35,932 nt of DNA, taken from positions 1-35,932 of the forward strand of contig CAMOIE010000027.1 of assembly GCA_946615905.1 (NCBI GenBank), in the 5' to 3' direction. This document shows positions 1 to 6,998 of the stretch, one piece after another. Each line of letters opens with the position of its first letter. Within the stretch, counting starts at the first letter, position 1. The notes beneath the pieces were generated by a model. It saw nothing but the letters and a program-made list of their open reading frames with translations, was not told the DNA's origin and made no database searches. The position numbers and the translations under genes were made by a program. The DNA comes from an uncultured Treponema sp. GTDB lineage: Bacteria; Spirochaetota; Spirochaetia; Treponematales; Treponemataceae.

Positions 1-150
1 GGGCCGGCAGTTCCGCCCTTCGCTCACGCTCATTCCAAAGCCAAACGGCTTTGGAACTTCGGGGCTACATTGCCTAGCGCTGGGGTGATGGAGCCATGGA
101 TCACCCCCTGAAGACTCGCTAAAATTGCTCCCACAGTCGCAATTTTCCGG
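1..150. repeat. Intergenic mosaic repeat with three hairpins
   Basis: Three perfect inverted repeats follow one another. TTCCAAAGCC (33-42) pairs with GGCTTTGGAA (47-56). GGGGTGAT (82-89) pairs with ATCACCCC (100-107) around the loop GGAGCCATGG. AAAATTGC (121-128) pairs with GCAATTTT (139-146). Pieces of the same mosaic recur at 4130-4345, 12200-12625 and 35340-35450, always between genes. The stretch CCTTCGCTCACGCTCATT at 17-34 is shared with the copies near 35365 and 12238. No credible gene reads through it on either strand. Confidence 0.7.
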
Positions 151-177
151 CACGGGCAAAGCCCCTGCCATCGCTCT

Positions 178-246
178 ATGGAAGATTTTGAAAAACTCGT
201 GCGCCATATGGAAAAAATCGAGCTTGAACAAAAACCTACCAAATAG
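178..246 (+). pseudogene. Scrap of a paralogue of the 1328-1846 gene
   Basis: This 22-codon open stretch begins MEDFEKLVRHMEKIELEQ and stops at 244-246. Its first 29 bases (178-206) are identical to 1376-1404, inside the intact gene at 1328, and the first ten residues match exactly; it then diverges quickly. The 5' end of the intact gene is absent and is replaced by the intergenic repeat ending near 150. I read it as the remnant of a second copy of the 172-residue family, or as a recombination scar, rather than a working gene. The two copies bracket the small-gene cassette 317-1241. Confidence 0.5.
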
Positions 247-304
247 AAGGCAGGAATGTTAGTAGATATTGAAAACATATAATGAAAATTTCAAAAAAAT
301 CTGC

Positions 305-310
305 TATAAT
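305..310 (+). promoter_or_regulatory. Candidate -10 box (TATAAT) of the DUF3791 gene
   Basis: A perfect TATAAT ends six bases before the ATG at 317. A 4/6 match to the -35 box (ATGAAA, 282-287) lies 17 bases upstream. No Shine-Dalgarno sequence lies between them, so a transcript from this box would be leaderless. A second TATAAT at 278-283 is an alternative and would give a leader of roughly 27 bases, also without a ribosome-binding site. Confidence 0.5.
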
Positions 311-316
311 ATCCAC

Positions 317-526
317 ATGGAGCAAGAACAGACGGAGTTCATTACTTTCTGTACGGAAATGTATGCAAAAAAGCACGAGCAAAGCGCAAGTATGGTTGCT
401 GAACTTTTTTGCAAAACAGGTGTCTTTGATTTTCTTTTTGAAAATTACACCGAACTGCATTCGCAGGGAAAAGAATTCCTTATCCCCCTGATAGAAAGTT
501 TCATAAAGGAACACGAACCAAAATGA
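317..526 (+). CDS. DUF3791 small protein, candidate antitoxin-side partner
   Basis: This 69-residue protein matches DUF3791 from memory of the family: the pattern EFITFCTEMYAKKH, then VAELFCKTGVFDFLFENY, then LHSQGKEFLIPLIESFI covers nearly its whole length. The ATG at 317 is preferred over the in-frame TTG at 269 because the family usually begins just before the first helix and because TATAAT ends at 310. Its last codons overlap the ATG of the DUF3990 gene at 523, indicating translational coupling. Families DUF3791 and DUF3990 commonly travel as adjacent genes and have been discussed as toxin-antitoxin-like pairs. Which one neutralises the other is not shown by this sequence. No membrane segment or signal peptide is present, so it should be cytoplasmic. 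Confidence 0.75.
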   Translation: MEQEQTEFITFCTEMYAKKHEQSASMVAELFCKTGVFDFLFENYTELHSQGKEFLIPLIESFIKEHEPK

Positions 527-1014
527 AAGTTTTTCACGGAAGTCTTGAAATTGTCAAAAATCCTCTGATTCTTCCTCGCAAGAATGGGCACACTGCTGAC
601 TTTGGACTTGGCTTTTATACCACAACAAGCAAAGAACAGGCGGAGCGTTGGGTAAAAATCCGCAAAGGCGAAAATCAGTCGAGCGCTGGATATGTCAATG
701 TATATGAGATTCCTGACAGTCTGCTGCAAAATTCAGAATTAAAAATTTTACGCTTTGATGAGGCGAATGAATCGTGGCTAGATTTTGTCATAAAAAACAG
801 AATGGACACATCTTTTACGCACGAATACGATCTTGTTTTTGGAAAAGTTGCAAACGACCGTGTGTATACAACAATCAATCTCTACGAAGACGGTTTTTTG
901 AACAAAGACGAAACGCTCAAAAGGCTGAAAACATTTGTGCTTGTTGACCAGCTGTTGTTTCATACCCAAAAATCACTTGCCTTTTTGACTTTTACAGGAG
1001 CCGAAAAACTATGA
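523..1014 (+). CDS. DUF3990 protein, ADP-ribosyltransferase-like putative toxin
   Basis: The 163-residue protein opens with the family hallmark VFHGS (His5), followed by DFGLGFYTTTS (Tyr32), WLDFVIKNR, VANDRVYTTINLY and VDQLLFHTQKSL (Gln143). DUF3990 is placed with the ADP-ribosyltransferase fold, and a His-Tyr-Gln arrangement would fit an H-Y-[EDQ] class active site; assigning these three residues is inference. Full family length is present with no break, so it is probably functional. It overlaps the gene before it (start 523, previous stop 524-526) and the one after it (ATGA at 1011-1014), giving a compact three-gene unit. The target (protein, nucleic acid or small molecule) cannot be read from the sequence. 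A role in toxin-antitoxin or phage defence is plausible from family context only. Confidence 0.8.
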   Translation: MKVFHGSLEIVKNPLILPRKNGHTADFGLGFYTTTSKEQAERWVKIRKGENQSSAGYVNVYEIPDSLLQNSELKILRFDEANESWLDFVIKNRMDTSFTHEYDLVFGKVANDRVYTTINLYEDGFLNKDETLKRLKTFVLVDQLLFHTQKSLAFLTFTGAEKL

Positions 1015-1241
1015 CAGAAGTAACCCAGCTCAATTTACGAAGTCTCTTGCCCGCAAAAGACGCAAAAATCATCATAAAAATAAAAAACGACAAAAACATT
1101 TCTCTAAAAGAAGCCTATTTGACTTTCTTTACATCTGATATTTACAAGCAACTCGAAACCGAATCTACAAAACGCTGGTGGCAAAGCTCGGAGCAGATTT
1201 TTGAAGATTGGCAAAGACGAACAAAAAAGTCTGCCATGTAA
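1011..1241 (+). CDS. Small third protein of the DUF3791-DUF3990 cassette
   Basis: A 76-residue product starting at an ATG that overlaps the stop of the DUF3990 gene (ATGA). The second half, ISLKEAYLTFFTSDIYK followed by LETESTKRWWQSSEQIFEDW, resembles a short helical motif I associate with small proteins beside DUF3990 genes: a residue run ending in a Trp and a predicted amphipathic helix. No enzymatic motif is visible. The overlap, size and charge suit an antitoxin or accessory subunit, but that is inference. It ends 22 bases before the palindromic operator candidate of the next gene. Confidence 0.65.
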   Translation: MTEVTQLNLRSLLPAKDAKIIIKIKNDKNISLKEAYLTFFTSDIYKQLETESTKRWWQSSEQIFEDWQRRTKKSAM

Positions 1242-1262
1242 AAACAAGAAAATCTTTTTCTC

Positions 1263-1281
1263 AGTGTCATTCTATGACACT
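1263..1281 (+). promoter_or_regulatory. Palindromic operator candidate over the -35 region
   Basis: AGTGTCAT and ATGACACT form a perfect 8-bp inverted repeat around TCT. It ends ten bases before the TATAAT at 1292-1297, so it covers the -35 position of that promoter, where a poor -35 hexamer (ATTCTA, 1269-1274) lies. No T-run follows, so a terminator is unlikely. The layout suits a repressor or activator site; the binding protein is unknown, possibly a product of the neighbouring cassette. Confidence 0.5.
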
Positions 1282-1291
1282 CCTCTTATGG

Positions 1292-1297
1292 TATAAT
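1292..1297 (+). promoter_or_regulatory. -10 box of the PUA/EVE-like gene
   Basis: A perfect TATAAT stands 30 bases before the ATG at 1328, with GGAGG (1316-1320) as a strong ribosome-binding site seven bases from the start. This gives the gene an independent, conventionally led transcript, unlike the cassette upstream. Confidence 0.6.
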
Positions 1298-1327
1298 GAT
1301 TGCACTTTGCTTATTGGAGGCTACCTT

Positions 1328-1846
1328 ATGAATTTATTTATCTTGCGCTGGAATCCAAATATTTCTTCGTTCACGATGGAAGATTTTGAAAAACTCGTGC
1401 GCCACACGGACAAAAACGAATATCCGCTCAATTTTGACTGGAGTATTTACGAATGGCAGAACGCTCACAGCGGGGATCTTTTTATCTTGCAGCAGGTGGG
1501 AACAGAAAACGACGGGTTTGTGGCAGCCGGAAAATTGACATCGGAACCTTACGAAGATGACTCTTGGAGAAAGAACGGCACGAAAGTCCACTATGCGGAC
1601 TTGGCGCTTTTTACCGTTTACAACCGCACAAAACACAAAAATCTGAGTGCCGATGTTTATGAAAAGCTCTTTAGCTTCACAAAATGGCACGGCGGTCATT
1701 CAGGGGAGCTTATCACAGGCGAAAAAGCCGAATCAATCTTAAAACAAATTTCCTCCGACCTGATTAAAGAAAAAATCTGGAACGAAAGCACGCTCGATTA
1801 TTTTATCAATGATTTTACAAGACTAGTGTGGCTTGATGAGGAATAA
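1328..1846 (+). CDS. PUA/EVE-like domain protein, 172 residues
   Basis: The product begins MNLFILRWNPNISSF and continues with SGDLFILQQVGTENDGFVAAGKL and then SEPYEDDSWR. This WNP ... GD-x-hydrophobic ... GxV/AAG ... SEPY order resembles the PUA-like/EVE fold, which can read modified bases or RNA. The match is by eye and the family name is uncertain. The C-terminal half (HGGHSGELITGEKAESIL, then a helical tail) gives no further clue. GGAGG at 1316-1320 fixes the start; the upstream in-frame codons lack a ribosome-binding site. A 29-bp duplicate of its codons 17-26 lies at 178-206. It is followed by a strong palindromic terminator. Its link to the preceding cassette is positional only. Confidence 0.6.
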   Translation: MNLFILRWNPNISSFTMEDFEKLVRHTDKNEYPLNFDWSIYEWQNAHSGDLFILQQVGTENDGFVAAGKLTSEPYEDDSWRKNGTKVHYADLALFTVYNRTKHKNLSADVYEKLFSFTKWHGGHSGELITGEKAESILKQISSDLIKEKIWNESTLDYFINDFTRLVWLDEE

Positions 1847-1873
1847 AAAAAGTGTTTTGAAATCAAGTTTTGA

Positions 1874-1981
1874 GAAAAGCACAGTCTGCTAACTTATTCG
1901 GAATCAAACTACGAAAGCGACAAAGAAAAAACTACAGTCAAAAAACTGCCGATTATGGAGTTTGGGAAAGAAAATAGGTAA
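1874..1981 (+). pseudogene. Coding-looking 3' remnant ending in TAA
   Basis: Between a TGA at 1871 and a TAA at 1979 one frame reads EKHSLLTYSESNYESDKEK and then TTVKKLPIMEFGKENR. The composition is that of an ordinary soluble protein C-terminus and contrasts with the AT-rich sequence after it. It has no start signal. I consider it a decayed gene end left in the accessory island. The product is not recognised. Confidence 0.3.
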
Positions 1982-2066
1982 TTCTCATTTTGTTTTTCCT
2001 GATATTTAATATTTTTAGAGTATTTGTTCTTCGCTTTGCAAACTCCTGCTGTCCGTGTTATTCTAT

Positions 2067-2110
2067 AATCGGAAAATTTATAGAATTCTATAAATTTTCC
2101 GATTTTTTTT
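2067..2110 (+). terminator. Perfect 38-bp palindrome with T-run
   Basis: Bases 2067-2104 are an exact palindrome with 19-bp arms centred on GAATTC, followed by eight Ts (2103-2110). It is placed to end transcription from the PUA/EVE-like gene. The 1982-2066 stretch before it is AT-rich and holds nothing I can identify. A stem this long is unusual for a simple terminator. Confidence 0.7.
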
Positions 2111-2122
2111 CCCCCCACCCAA

Positions 2123-2150
2123 CAAAAAAACTCCCGCCTCAGCGGGAGTC
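2123..2150 (-). terminator. Rho-independent terminator of gatCA
   Basis: Read on the minus strand, ACTCCCGC-TGAG-GCGGGAGT (2130-2149) is followed by a run of Ts (the As at 2123-2130). It lies 36 bases after the gatA stop codon, which marks the end of the gatC-gatA transcript. Confidence 0.85.
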
Positions 2151-2185
2151 AAAATCTACTATATAATAACACTATCCTTCTTCAC

Positions 2186-3751
2186 TCAAGCTACAGGGAT
2201 TCCGCAGCCGGGGTGGTCTTCTTCCCAGGCTTGGGCCACTTGCAGCAGTTTGCACTCGCTGAACATGGGGCCTGCGAACTGGATTCCGACCGGCATTGAC
2301 TCTGATTTTCCTGTGGCTGCGGCTTTAAGGAAGGGGCCGTTCTCGCCGACCGTGATTCCTGCCTCAACTCCGCTGCCTGATGTGTGGCCTGCCGGGACTG
2401 AGATTGACGGGATGCGGGCCAAGTTTACGAATGTCGTGAAGAGGTCGCTCAAGTACATTGCCAGCGGGTCATCGAATTTTTCTCCCAGTTTGAATGCCGG
2501 AGTGGGGCAGACCGGGCTTATAATCAGGTCGTAGTTTTTGAATAGGTCTGCGATTTCCCTCTGAATGCGGGCGCGGACAGACATTCCCTTTTTGTATGTG
2601 TCGCCAGAGAACTGCTCGCTCAAAACGTAGTTTCCGATTATGATGCGGCGTTTTACTTCCGGGCCGAAGCCGTTTGACCGTGTGTCCACGTAGAGCTGGT
2701 CGTAGCCCTTGCCGTTGTCCTGACGGTTTCCGTAGCGGATTCCGTCAAAGCGGCTCAAGTTGGAAGCTGCCTCTGAGAGGGCGATCACATAGTATGAGGC
2801 GATTGATGCGTCCAAAATTGGAAGGTCCACGACATCGATTTTCGCGCCTTTTTTTGTGAACCATTCGCGGGTCTGCTCAAAGACTTTTGCCACGTCTGCG
2901 TCCAGTCCCTTTGTCTCAAGAAACTGTTTGGGAACTGCGATTTTAAGCGATGAAAAGTCCTTGTAGGCCTCCAGATTTGAAAGCTTGTCGGTCTCAGGCA
3001 AGTCTGCGGAAGTGTCGTCATACATGTCGACTCCGGACATCGCTTTGAGCGGCAGGGCGATGTCGGCCGGGCTGTGTCCGAGAATACCCACCTGGTCAAG
3101 AGAGGAGCCGTATGCCACTACGCCCCAGCGGCTAAGAACGCCGTATGTGGGCTTGAGTCCGTAGATTCCGCAGTAGGAGGCCGGAAGACGGACGGAACCA
3201 CCTGTCTCTGTTCCAAGTCCAAAGAGTGCCTGATTTGCGGCGACGGCAGCTGTGGAACCGCCGGAAGAGCCGCCAGAAACGTAGTCGCGGTTTATCGGGT
3301 TGCGGGTAGGCCCGTAGACAGAGTATTCGGTTGAGGAACCCATGGCGAACTCGTCCTGGTTGCAGCGGCCGAGCGGGATTGCGCCTGAGTCAACAAGACG
3401 CTGGACGACGGTCGCGTTGTATGGGGCGACATAGCCGTCAAGGATTTTTGACGAGCATGTAAGCCTGTGTCCTTTTGACGAGATGTTGTCCTTGTTTGCG
3501 AAAGGAAGACCCAGCAGTGGGAATTCTGCAAACAGCTCATCGATTTTTCCATCCTTGCGGGCGGCAGCGATTTTCTCATCTGCGGCCTTTGCCAAGTCGA
3601 GCGCGTCTGAATAAATCTCCAGGAAAGCGTTGAGCGGCTTTTCGGAATTTTTGTCCGCCTCGAAAGTGTCGATTGAGGAGCGTACCAGCTTCTCGCTTGT
3701 GACTTTTCCCTCTTTCAAGGCCTTTATTGTCTCTTTTATCGTCTTAAACAT
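2186..3751 (-). CDS. gatA: Aspartyl/glutamyl-tRNA amidotransferase subunit A
   Basis: GatA hydrolyses glutamine and feeds ammonia to GatB, so that misacylated Glu-tRNA(Gln) or Asp-tRNA(Asn) becomes Gln-tRNA or Asn-tRNA. The 521 residues show the whole amidase signature: ANKDNISSKG (Lys87), SGGSSGGSTAA (cis-Ser162) and GTETGGSVRLPAS (nucleophile Ser186). The K-S-S spacing of 75 and 24 residues equals that of well-studied GatA enzymes. Length is slightly above the usual 480-490. The ATG at 3751 is preceded by AAAGGAAAG as ribosome-binding site. It lies 11 bases after gatC in one operon. gatB, the third subunit, is not in this window and must be elsewhere. Confidence 0.95.
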   Translation of the reverse strand: MFKTIKETIKALKEGKVTSEKLVRSSIDTFEADKNSEKPLNAFLEIYSDALDLAKAADEKIAAARKDGKIDELFAEFPLLGLPFANKDNISSKGHRLTCSSKILDGYVAPYNATVVQRLVDSGAIPLGRCNQDEFAMGSSTEYSVYGPTRNPINRDYVSGGSSGGSTAAVAANQALFGLGTETGGSVRLPASYCGIYGLKPTYGVLSRWGVVAYGSSLDQVGILGHSPADIALPLKAMSGVDMYDDTSADLPETDKLSNLEAYKDFSSLKIAVPKQFLETKGLDADVAKVFEQTREWFTKKGAKIDVVDLPILDASIASYYVIALSEAASNLSRFDGIRYGNRQDNGKGYDQLYVDTRSNGFGPEVKRRIIIGNYVLSEQFSGDTYKKGMSVRARIQREIADLFKNYDLIISPVCPTPAFKLGEKFDDPLAMYLSDLFTTFVNLARIPSISVPAGHTSGSGVEAGITVGENGPFLKAAATGKSESMPVGIQFAGPMFSECKLLQVAQAWEEDHPGCGIPVA

Positions 3752-3762
3752 AAACTTTCCTT

Positions 3763-4074
3763 TTATGCTCCCTCTCCAAGGACTTTTGGAACTTGGAAAT
3801 AGCCGTCCATGAATTTGTCGGTGACTTTTTTCACGTCGTGGATTTCAAGGCCGGGAACAATCTCATCCTCGCGCAGTGCGTCCGCTTTTGTCGAGGGGTA
3901 TGCATCGTAGGGGTTCTCTGAGTCATCGTATTTTGAGAGAATGTCGAAATAGCCAACAATGTCGTCAACTTGCTTTTTAAGGGTGGCCATGTCCGTGCTT
4001 TCCGGGGACAGGCGTGAAAGATAGAGGAGCTTTTCTAATGTGTCCTCATCAACTGTGTGTTTTGTCTCACTCAT
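3763..4074 (-). CDS. gatC: Aspartyl/glutamyl-tRNA amidotransferase subunit C
   Basis: GatC is the small structural subunit that clamps GatA and GatB together. The 103-residue product shows the family pattern: LEKLLYLSRLSPES near the N-terminus, a helix with VDDIVGYFDIL, and the acidic-to-proline stretch ALREDEIVPGLEIHD ending in DGYFQVPKVL. Length is normal (about 95-105). It is the first gene of gatC-gatA. Its start codon has no Shine-Dalgarno; instead TAAAAT (minus strand, 4082-4087) ends seven bases before the ATG, so its mRNA may be leaderless. Upstream lies a repeat-rich gap shared with thrA, which is divergent. Confidence 0.92.
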   Translation of the reverse strand: MSETKHTVDEDTLEKLLYLSRLSPESTDMATLKKQVDDIVGYFDILSKYDDSENPYDAYPSTKADALREDEIVPGLEIHDVKKVTDKFMDGYFQVPKVLGEGA

Positions 4075-4081
4075 AACGGAT

Positions 4082-4087
4082 ATTTTA
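4082..4087 (-). promoter_or_regulatory. Candidate -10 box of gatCA, close to the start codon
   Basis: TAAAAT on the minus strand ends seven bases before the gatC ATG. The -35 region 17 bases upstream (TTCCAT) is a poor match. The short distance and missing ribosome-binding site would make gatC leaderless if this box is used. Confidence 0.35.
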
Positions 4088-4129
4088 GCGGAAAAATCTA
4101 TTTTATGGAAGTAATCAGGGCGCTTCCCT

Positions 4130-4345
4130 CACATCCGTTCGGGCCGGGCTTTTCGGGGTTCGGTACCCTCATTCTCTGGCACAGGGCTTAAGCCCTGTGC
4201 CAGAGAACTGACGCCCCTACAATCCCTAGCGCGAAGACTAGCGCATGGATGCGCGGTCGTTTAAGCAAAGACAGAAATTGCTCCATGCAATTTCTGTCGG
4301 GTTGATGGAGCCATGGAAGGTGACATCAACCCTACAATCCCTAGC
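4130..4345. repeat. Intergenic mosaic repeat between gatC and thrA
   Basis: Most of the 359-base gap is repeat. A perfect 36-bp palindrome with 18-bp arms (TTCTCTGGCACAGGGCTT and its complement) occupies 4172-4207. GACAGAAATTGC (4270-4281) pairs with GCAATTTCTGTC (4287-4298). GTTGATG (4301-4307) pairs with CATCAAC (4324-4330), and GGAGCCATGG in this loop is the same loop core seen at 90-99. The phrase CCTACAATCCCTAGC occurs twice, near 4216 and 4331. The remaining AT-rich 60 bases before 4434 probably hold the thrA promoter. Confidence 0.75.
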
Positions 4346-4433
4346 ACAGTGAAACAAGTGAATTGTTTTTTTCCTTGCTATTTAATAGAATATAGCGACA
4401 TTTTAAATTGTGGAAAAAAAGCGAGGTCTGTAT

Positions 4434-6932
4434 ATGCTTACTCTTAAATTCGGTGGAACATCCATGGGAAACGCCCGGAGAATATTAAACTCCGTGGAAA
4501 TTATGACAGGCCGCGCGAAAAGCGGACGCATCTCTGTAATCGTCTCAGCCGTGGCCGGGGTCTCGAACTCCCTGCAAGCTGCCATTGACGCGGCCGTTTC
4601 CGGTCAGGAACCTTCCTCTTTTATAGAAAAAATCCGCAAAGTCCACGAGGGCATTTGCGAGGAGCTTCAGTCTAGCGTAAAAGGCTTTGACGGCTCCAAA
4701 GTCCTCAAAAAGATAGAGCCGAATTTCACGGAGCTTGAGAAGCTTCTTTCCGGTGTGGCAGTTTTCGGCGAGTGCCCAATCTCAATCCACTGCCGCATAA
4801 TGGGAATGGGAGAACTTTGCTGCGTTCCGATTGTCAACGAAGTCCTCAAGGCAAAAAATCAGTCTGTCCTCCAGCTCGACAGCCGCAATTTCATTTTCAC
4901 CAGCGGAAACCAGAAGGAGGGCGACCCGGACTATACTAGAACCGCTGAGGCTTTTGGCCCATACAAGGACGGAGCACAGCCAAATCAGGCCCAAATTCTC
5001 CTTTTGCCGGGCTTTGTCTGCTCTTGGTCTGCCCATGCTGACGACAAGCCTGTCCCCGGTCTTCTTGGCCGCAACGGCTCTGATTTTTCCGCCGCCATTG
5101 TCGGTGCCTCCCTCAACTCCTCAAAAGTCGAGTTCTGGACGGACGTTGACGGAATCTACACCGCCGACCCAAGAACTGTGGGCGATGCAATTCTTGTCCA
5201 AGACATGACTTACGAGGAGGCCATGGAGCTTTCATTCTTCGGCTCCAAAGTCCTTCATCCCAAAACCCTTGCCCCACTTGCCGCAAAGAACATCGAGGCT
5301 TGGTCGATGAATTCTATGAATCCTGCCGCCAGAGGAACAAGAATCGGGCGCGGCCCCTTCGAAAGCGAAAAGTCTGCCGGCCCGGTTCGCGGAATCTCCT
5401 GCCTCAAAAAAACTGCCATGATTTCTGTCTCAGGCTCCGGCATGAAGGGAACGACCGGCGTGGCTTCCAGAGTCTTCCAGGCCGTCTCACGGGCGGGAAT
5501 CTCAATGCTCTTGATTACCCAGTCCTCCTCTGAATACACGATTTCATTCTGCGTAAGGCAGGACGAGTCTCTGCTAGTCCGCGACGTGCTTGCCGCCGAG
5601 TTTGCCCTTGAGATTCGTGACGGGGTGATCAACCCGATTGACGTTGTTGAGCATACCGCGATTGTCTCAATTGTCGGTGACGGCATGAAGGAGAACAAGG
5701 GAGTCGCCGGAAAATTCTTTGATGCCCTCTCAAGCCGTGGTGTCAATATACTTGCCATTGCCCAGGGGTCAAGCGAAAGGTCAATCTCAACCGTAATCTC
5801 AGGTGAGTACGGCGACATCGCTGTTAAGGCTGCCCACCTCTTTTTCTTCAACACAGCCCAGCCAATCGAGGTTTTCGCATTCGGCGCGGGAACAATCGGC
5901 GGGGCGCTTCTCGACCAAATCCGCGACCAGCAGGAAAAACTCAAAAAGCAGAACATCGACATCAAAGTTCTTGCGATCTCAACCCTGCGGGGAATGCTGC
6001 TTGACGCTAACGGCCTTGACCTGTCCAACTGGCGCAGTGACATCGAGAATTCCGGCAAAAAGACAAACCTTGACGAGATTCTCGAATTTGTCCGCGACAC
6101 AAAGCCCCTCAACCCTGTTTTTGTGGACTGCACGGCCTCTTACGACCTGCCCGAACGCTACCTTGACATCCTGAATGCCGGAATGCACATCGCCACACCC
6201 AACAAGCGGGCCAACTCTATGGGAATGGATTTTTACCATAAATTGCGCTCCACAGCCAACAAAATGCACAAACGCTTTTTGTACGAGACCAACGTCGGCG
6301 CGGGACTTCCGATTATCGACACCCTGCAAAACCTCTTCAAATCAGGCGACCGTCTGACAGGCTTCTACGGAATTATGTCAGGCTCCCTCTCGTACATTTT
6401 CGGCCGCATGGACGAAGGTGCGACTTTCAGCCAGGCTGTCATCGAGGCCAAGGAGAAAAAATTCACCGAGCCAGACCCCCGCGACGACCTCCGTGGAACA
6501 GATGTCGCCCGCAAGGCTCTGATTATCGCCCGCGAGTCTGGAATGGATATAGAGCTTGACGACATCAGAATGAACTCGATTTTCCCCAAAGACTTCAATC
6601 TTGAAGGTTCTGTTGACGAGTTTATGAAGCGGCTGCCGGAAGTTGACGGCTATTTTGCTGACAAGATGGCGGCCCTCAAAAAAGAGGGGAAAGTCCTCCG
6701 CATGGGAGCCTCAATCGAAAAGGGAAAAGTCTCAGTCGGACTTTTGGAAGTCGATCAGTCAAATCCCCTCTACGCGGTTAAGGGTGGGGAAAACGCATTT
6801 GTCTTTGCGACCGAGCGTTACTCACCGATTCCGCTGACTGTCCGTGGTTACGGGGCGGGCGCCGGAGTCACTGCGGCCGGAGTCTTCGGCGACATTCTGA
6901 GAACCGTAAGCTTCAACATGGATTCAAACTAG
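4434..6932 (+). CDS. thrA: Bifunctional aspartokinase/homoserine dehydrogenase
   Basis: The enzyme catalyses the first and third steps from aspartate to threonine and methionine. The 832 residues run in the usual ThrA order: aspartokinase with LKFGGTSMGN (4-13), GRNGSDFSAAIVG (about 210) and DVDGIYTADPR (about 239); two ACT regulatory units (about 330-470, one with GSGMKGTTGVAS and one with GDGMKENKGVAG); then homoserine dehydrogenase with the nucleotide-binding FGAGTIGGALL (about 481), YGIMSGSLSYIFG and DDLRGTDVARKALI carrying the catalytic Asp and Lys. Length equals E. coli ThrA (about 820). I chose ATG 4434, preceded by GCGAGG, over a GTG at 4410. Feedback by threonine or methionine cannot be told from sequence. 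thrB and thrC are not adjacent. Confidence 0.95.
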   Translation: MLTLKFGGTSMGNARRILNSVEIMTGRAKSGRISVIVSAVAGVSNSLQAAIDAAVSGQEPSSFIEKIRKVHEGICEELQSSVKGFDGSKVLKKIEPNFTELEKLLSGVAVFGECPISIHCRIMGMGELCCVPIVNEVLKAKNQSVLQLDSRNFIFTSGNQKEGDPDYTRTAEAFGPYKDGAQPNQAQILLLPGFVCSWSAHADDKPVPGLLGRNGSDFSAAIVGASLNSSKVEFWTDVDGIYTADPRTVGDAILVQDMTYEEAMELSFFGSKVLHPKTLAPLAAKNIEAWSMNSMNPAARGTRIGRGPFESEKSAGPVRGISCLKKTAMISVSGSGMKGTTGVASRVFQAVSRAGISMLLITQSSSEYTISFCVRQDESLLVRDVLAAEFALEIRDGVINPIDVVEHTAIVSIVGDGMKENKGVAGKFFDALSSRGVNILAIAQGSSERSISTVISGEYGDIAVKAAHLFFFNTAQPIEVFAFGAGTIGGALLDQIRDQQEKLKKQNIDIKVLAISTLRGMLLDANGLDLSNWRSDIENSGKKTNLDEILEFVRDTKPLNPVFVDCTASYDLPERYLDILNAGMHIATPNKRANSMGMDFYHKLRSTANKMHKRFLYETNVGAGLPIIDTLQNLFKSGDRLTGFYGIMSGSLSYIFGRMDEGATFSQAVIEAKEKKFTEPDPRDDLRGTDVARKALIIARESGMDIELDDIRMNSIFPKDFNLEGSVDEFMKRLPEVDGYFADKMAALKKEGKVLRMGASIEKGKVSVGLLEVDQSNPLYAVKGGENAFVFATERYSPIPLTVRGYGAGAGVTAAGVFGDILRTVSFNMDSN

Positions 6933-6964
6933 ATTGAAACTATACGAAAAGCTCTGCCAGAGAT

Positions 6965-6993
6965 TGTATATTCCGCATTGTTTGCGATAAAAT
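6965..6993 (+). promoter_or_regulatory. Candidate promoter of xpt, leaderless arrangement
   Basis: TTGTAT (6965-6970) and TAAAAT (6988-6993) are spaced by 17 bases. The -10 box ends five bases before the ATG at 6999, with no Shine-Dalgarno between. No purine riboswitch fits in the 66-base gap after thrA. Confidence 0.5.
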
Positions 6994-6998
6994 GGTTT

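Noticed and set aside
30..278. Minus-strand 82-codon frame over the left-edge repeat
   Set aside because: It crosses three hairpins and the 178-246 scrap, has no start signal, and its protein shows no fold-like pattern.
1909..2118. Minus-strand 69-codon frame in the gap before gatA
   Set aside because: It runs through both arms of the 38-bp palindrome and an AT-rich stretch; composition is not that of a protein.
5255..6133. 292-codon minus-strand frame within thrA
   Set aside because: Pure shadow of the well-supported bifunctional enzyme.
6933..6998. Purine riboswitch before xpt
   Set aside because: Only 66 bases are available and neither the three-way junction nor its conserved loops are present.
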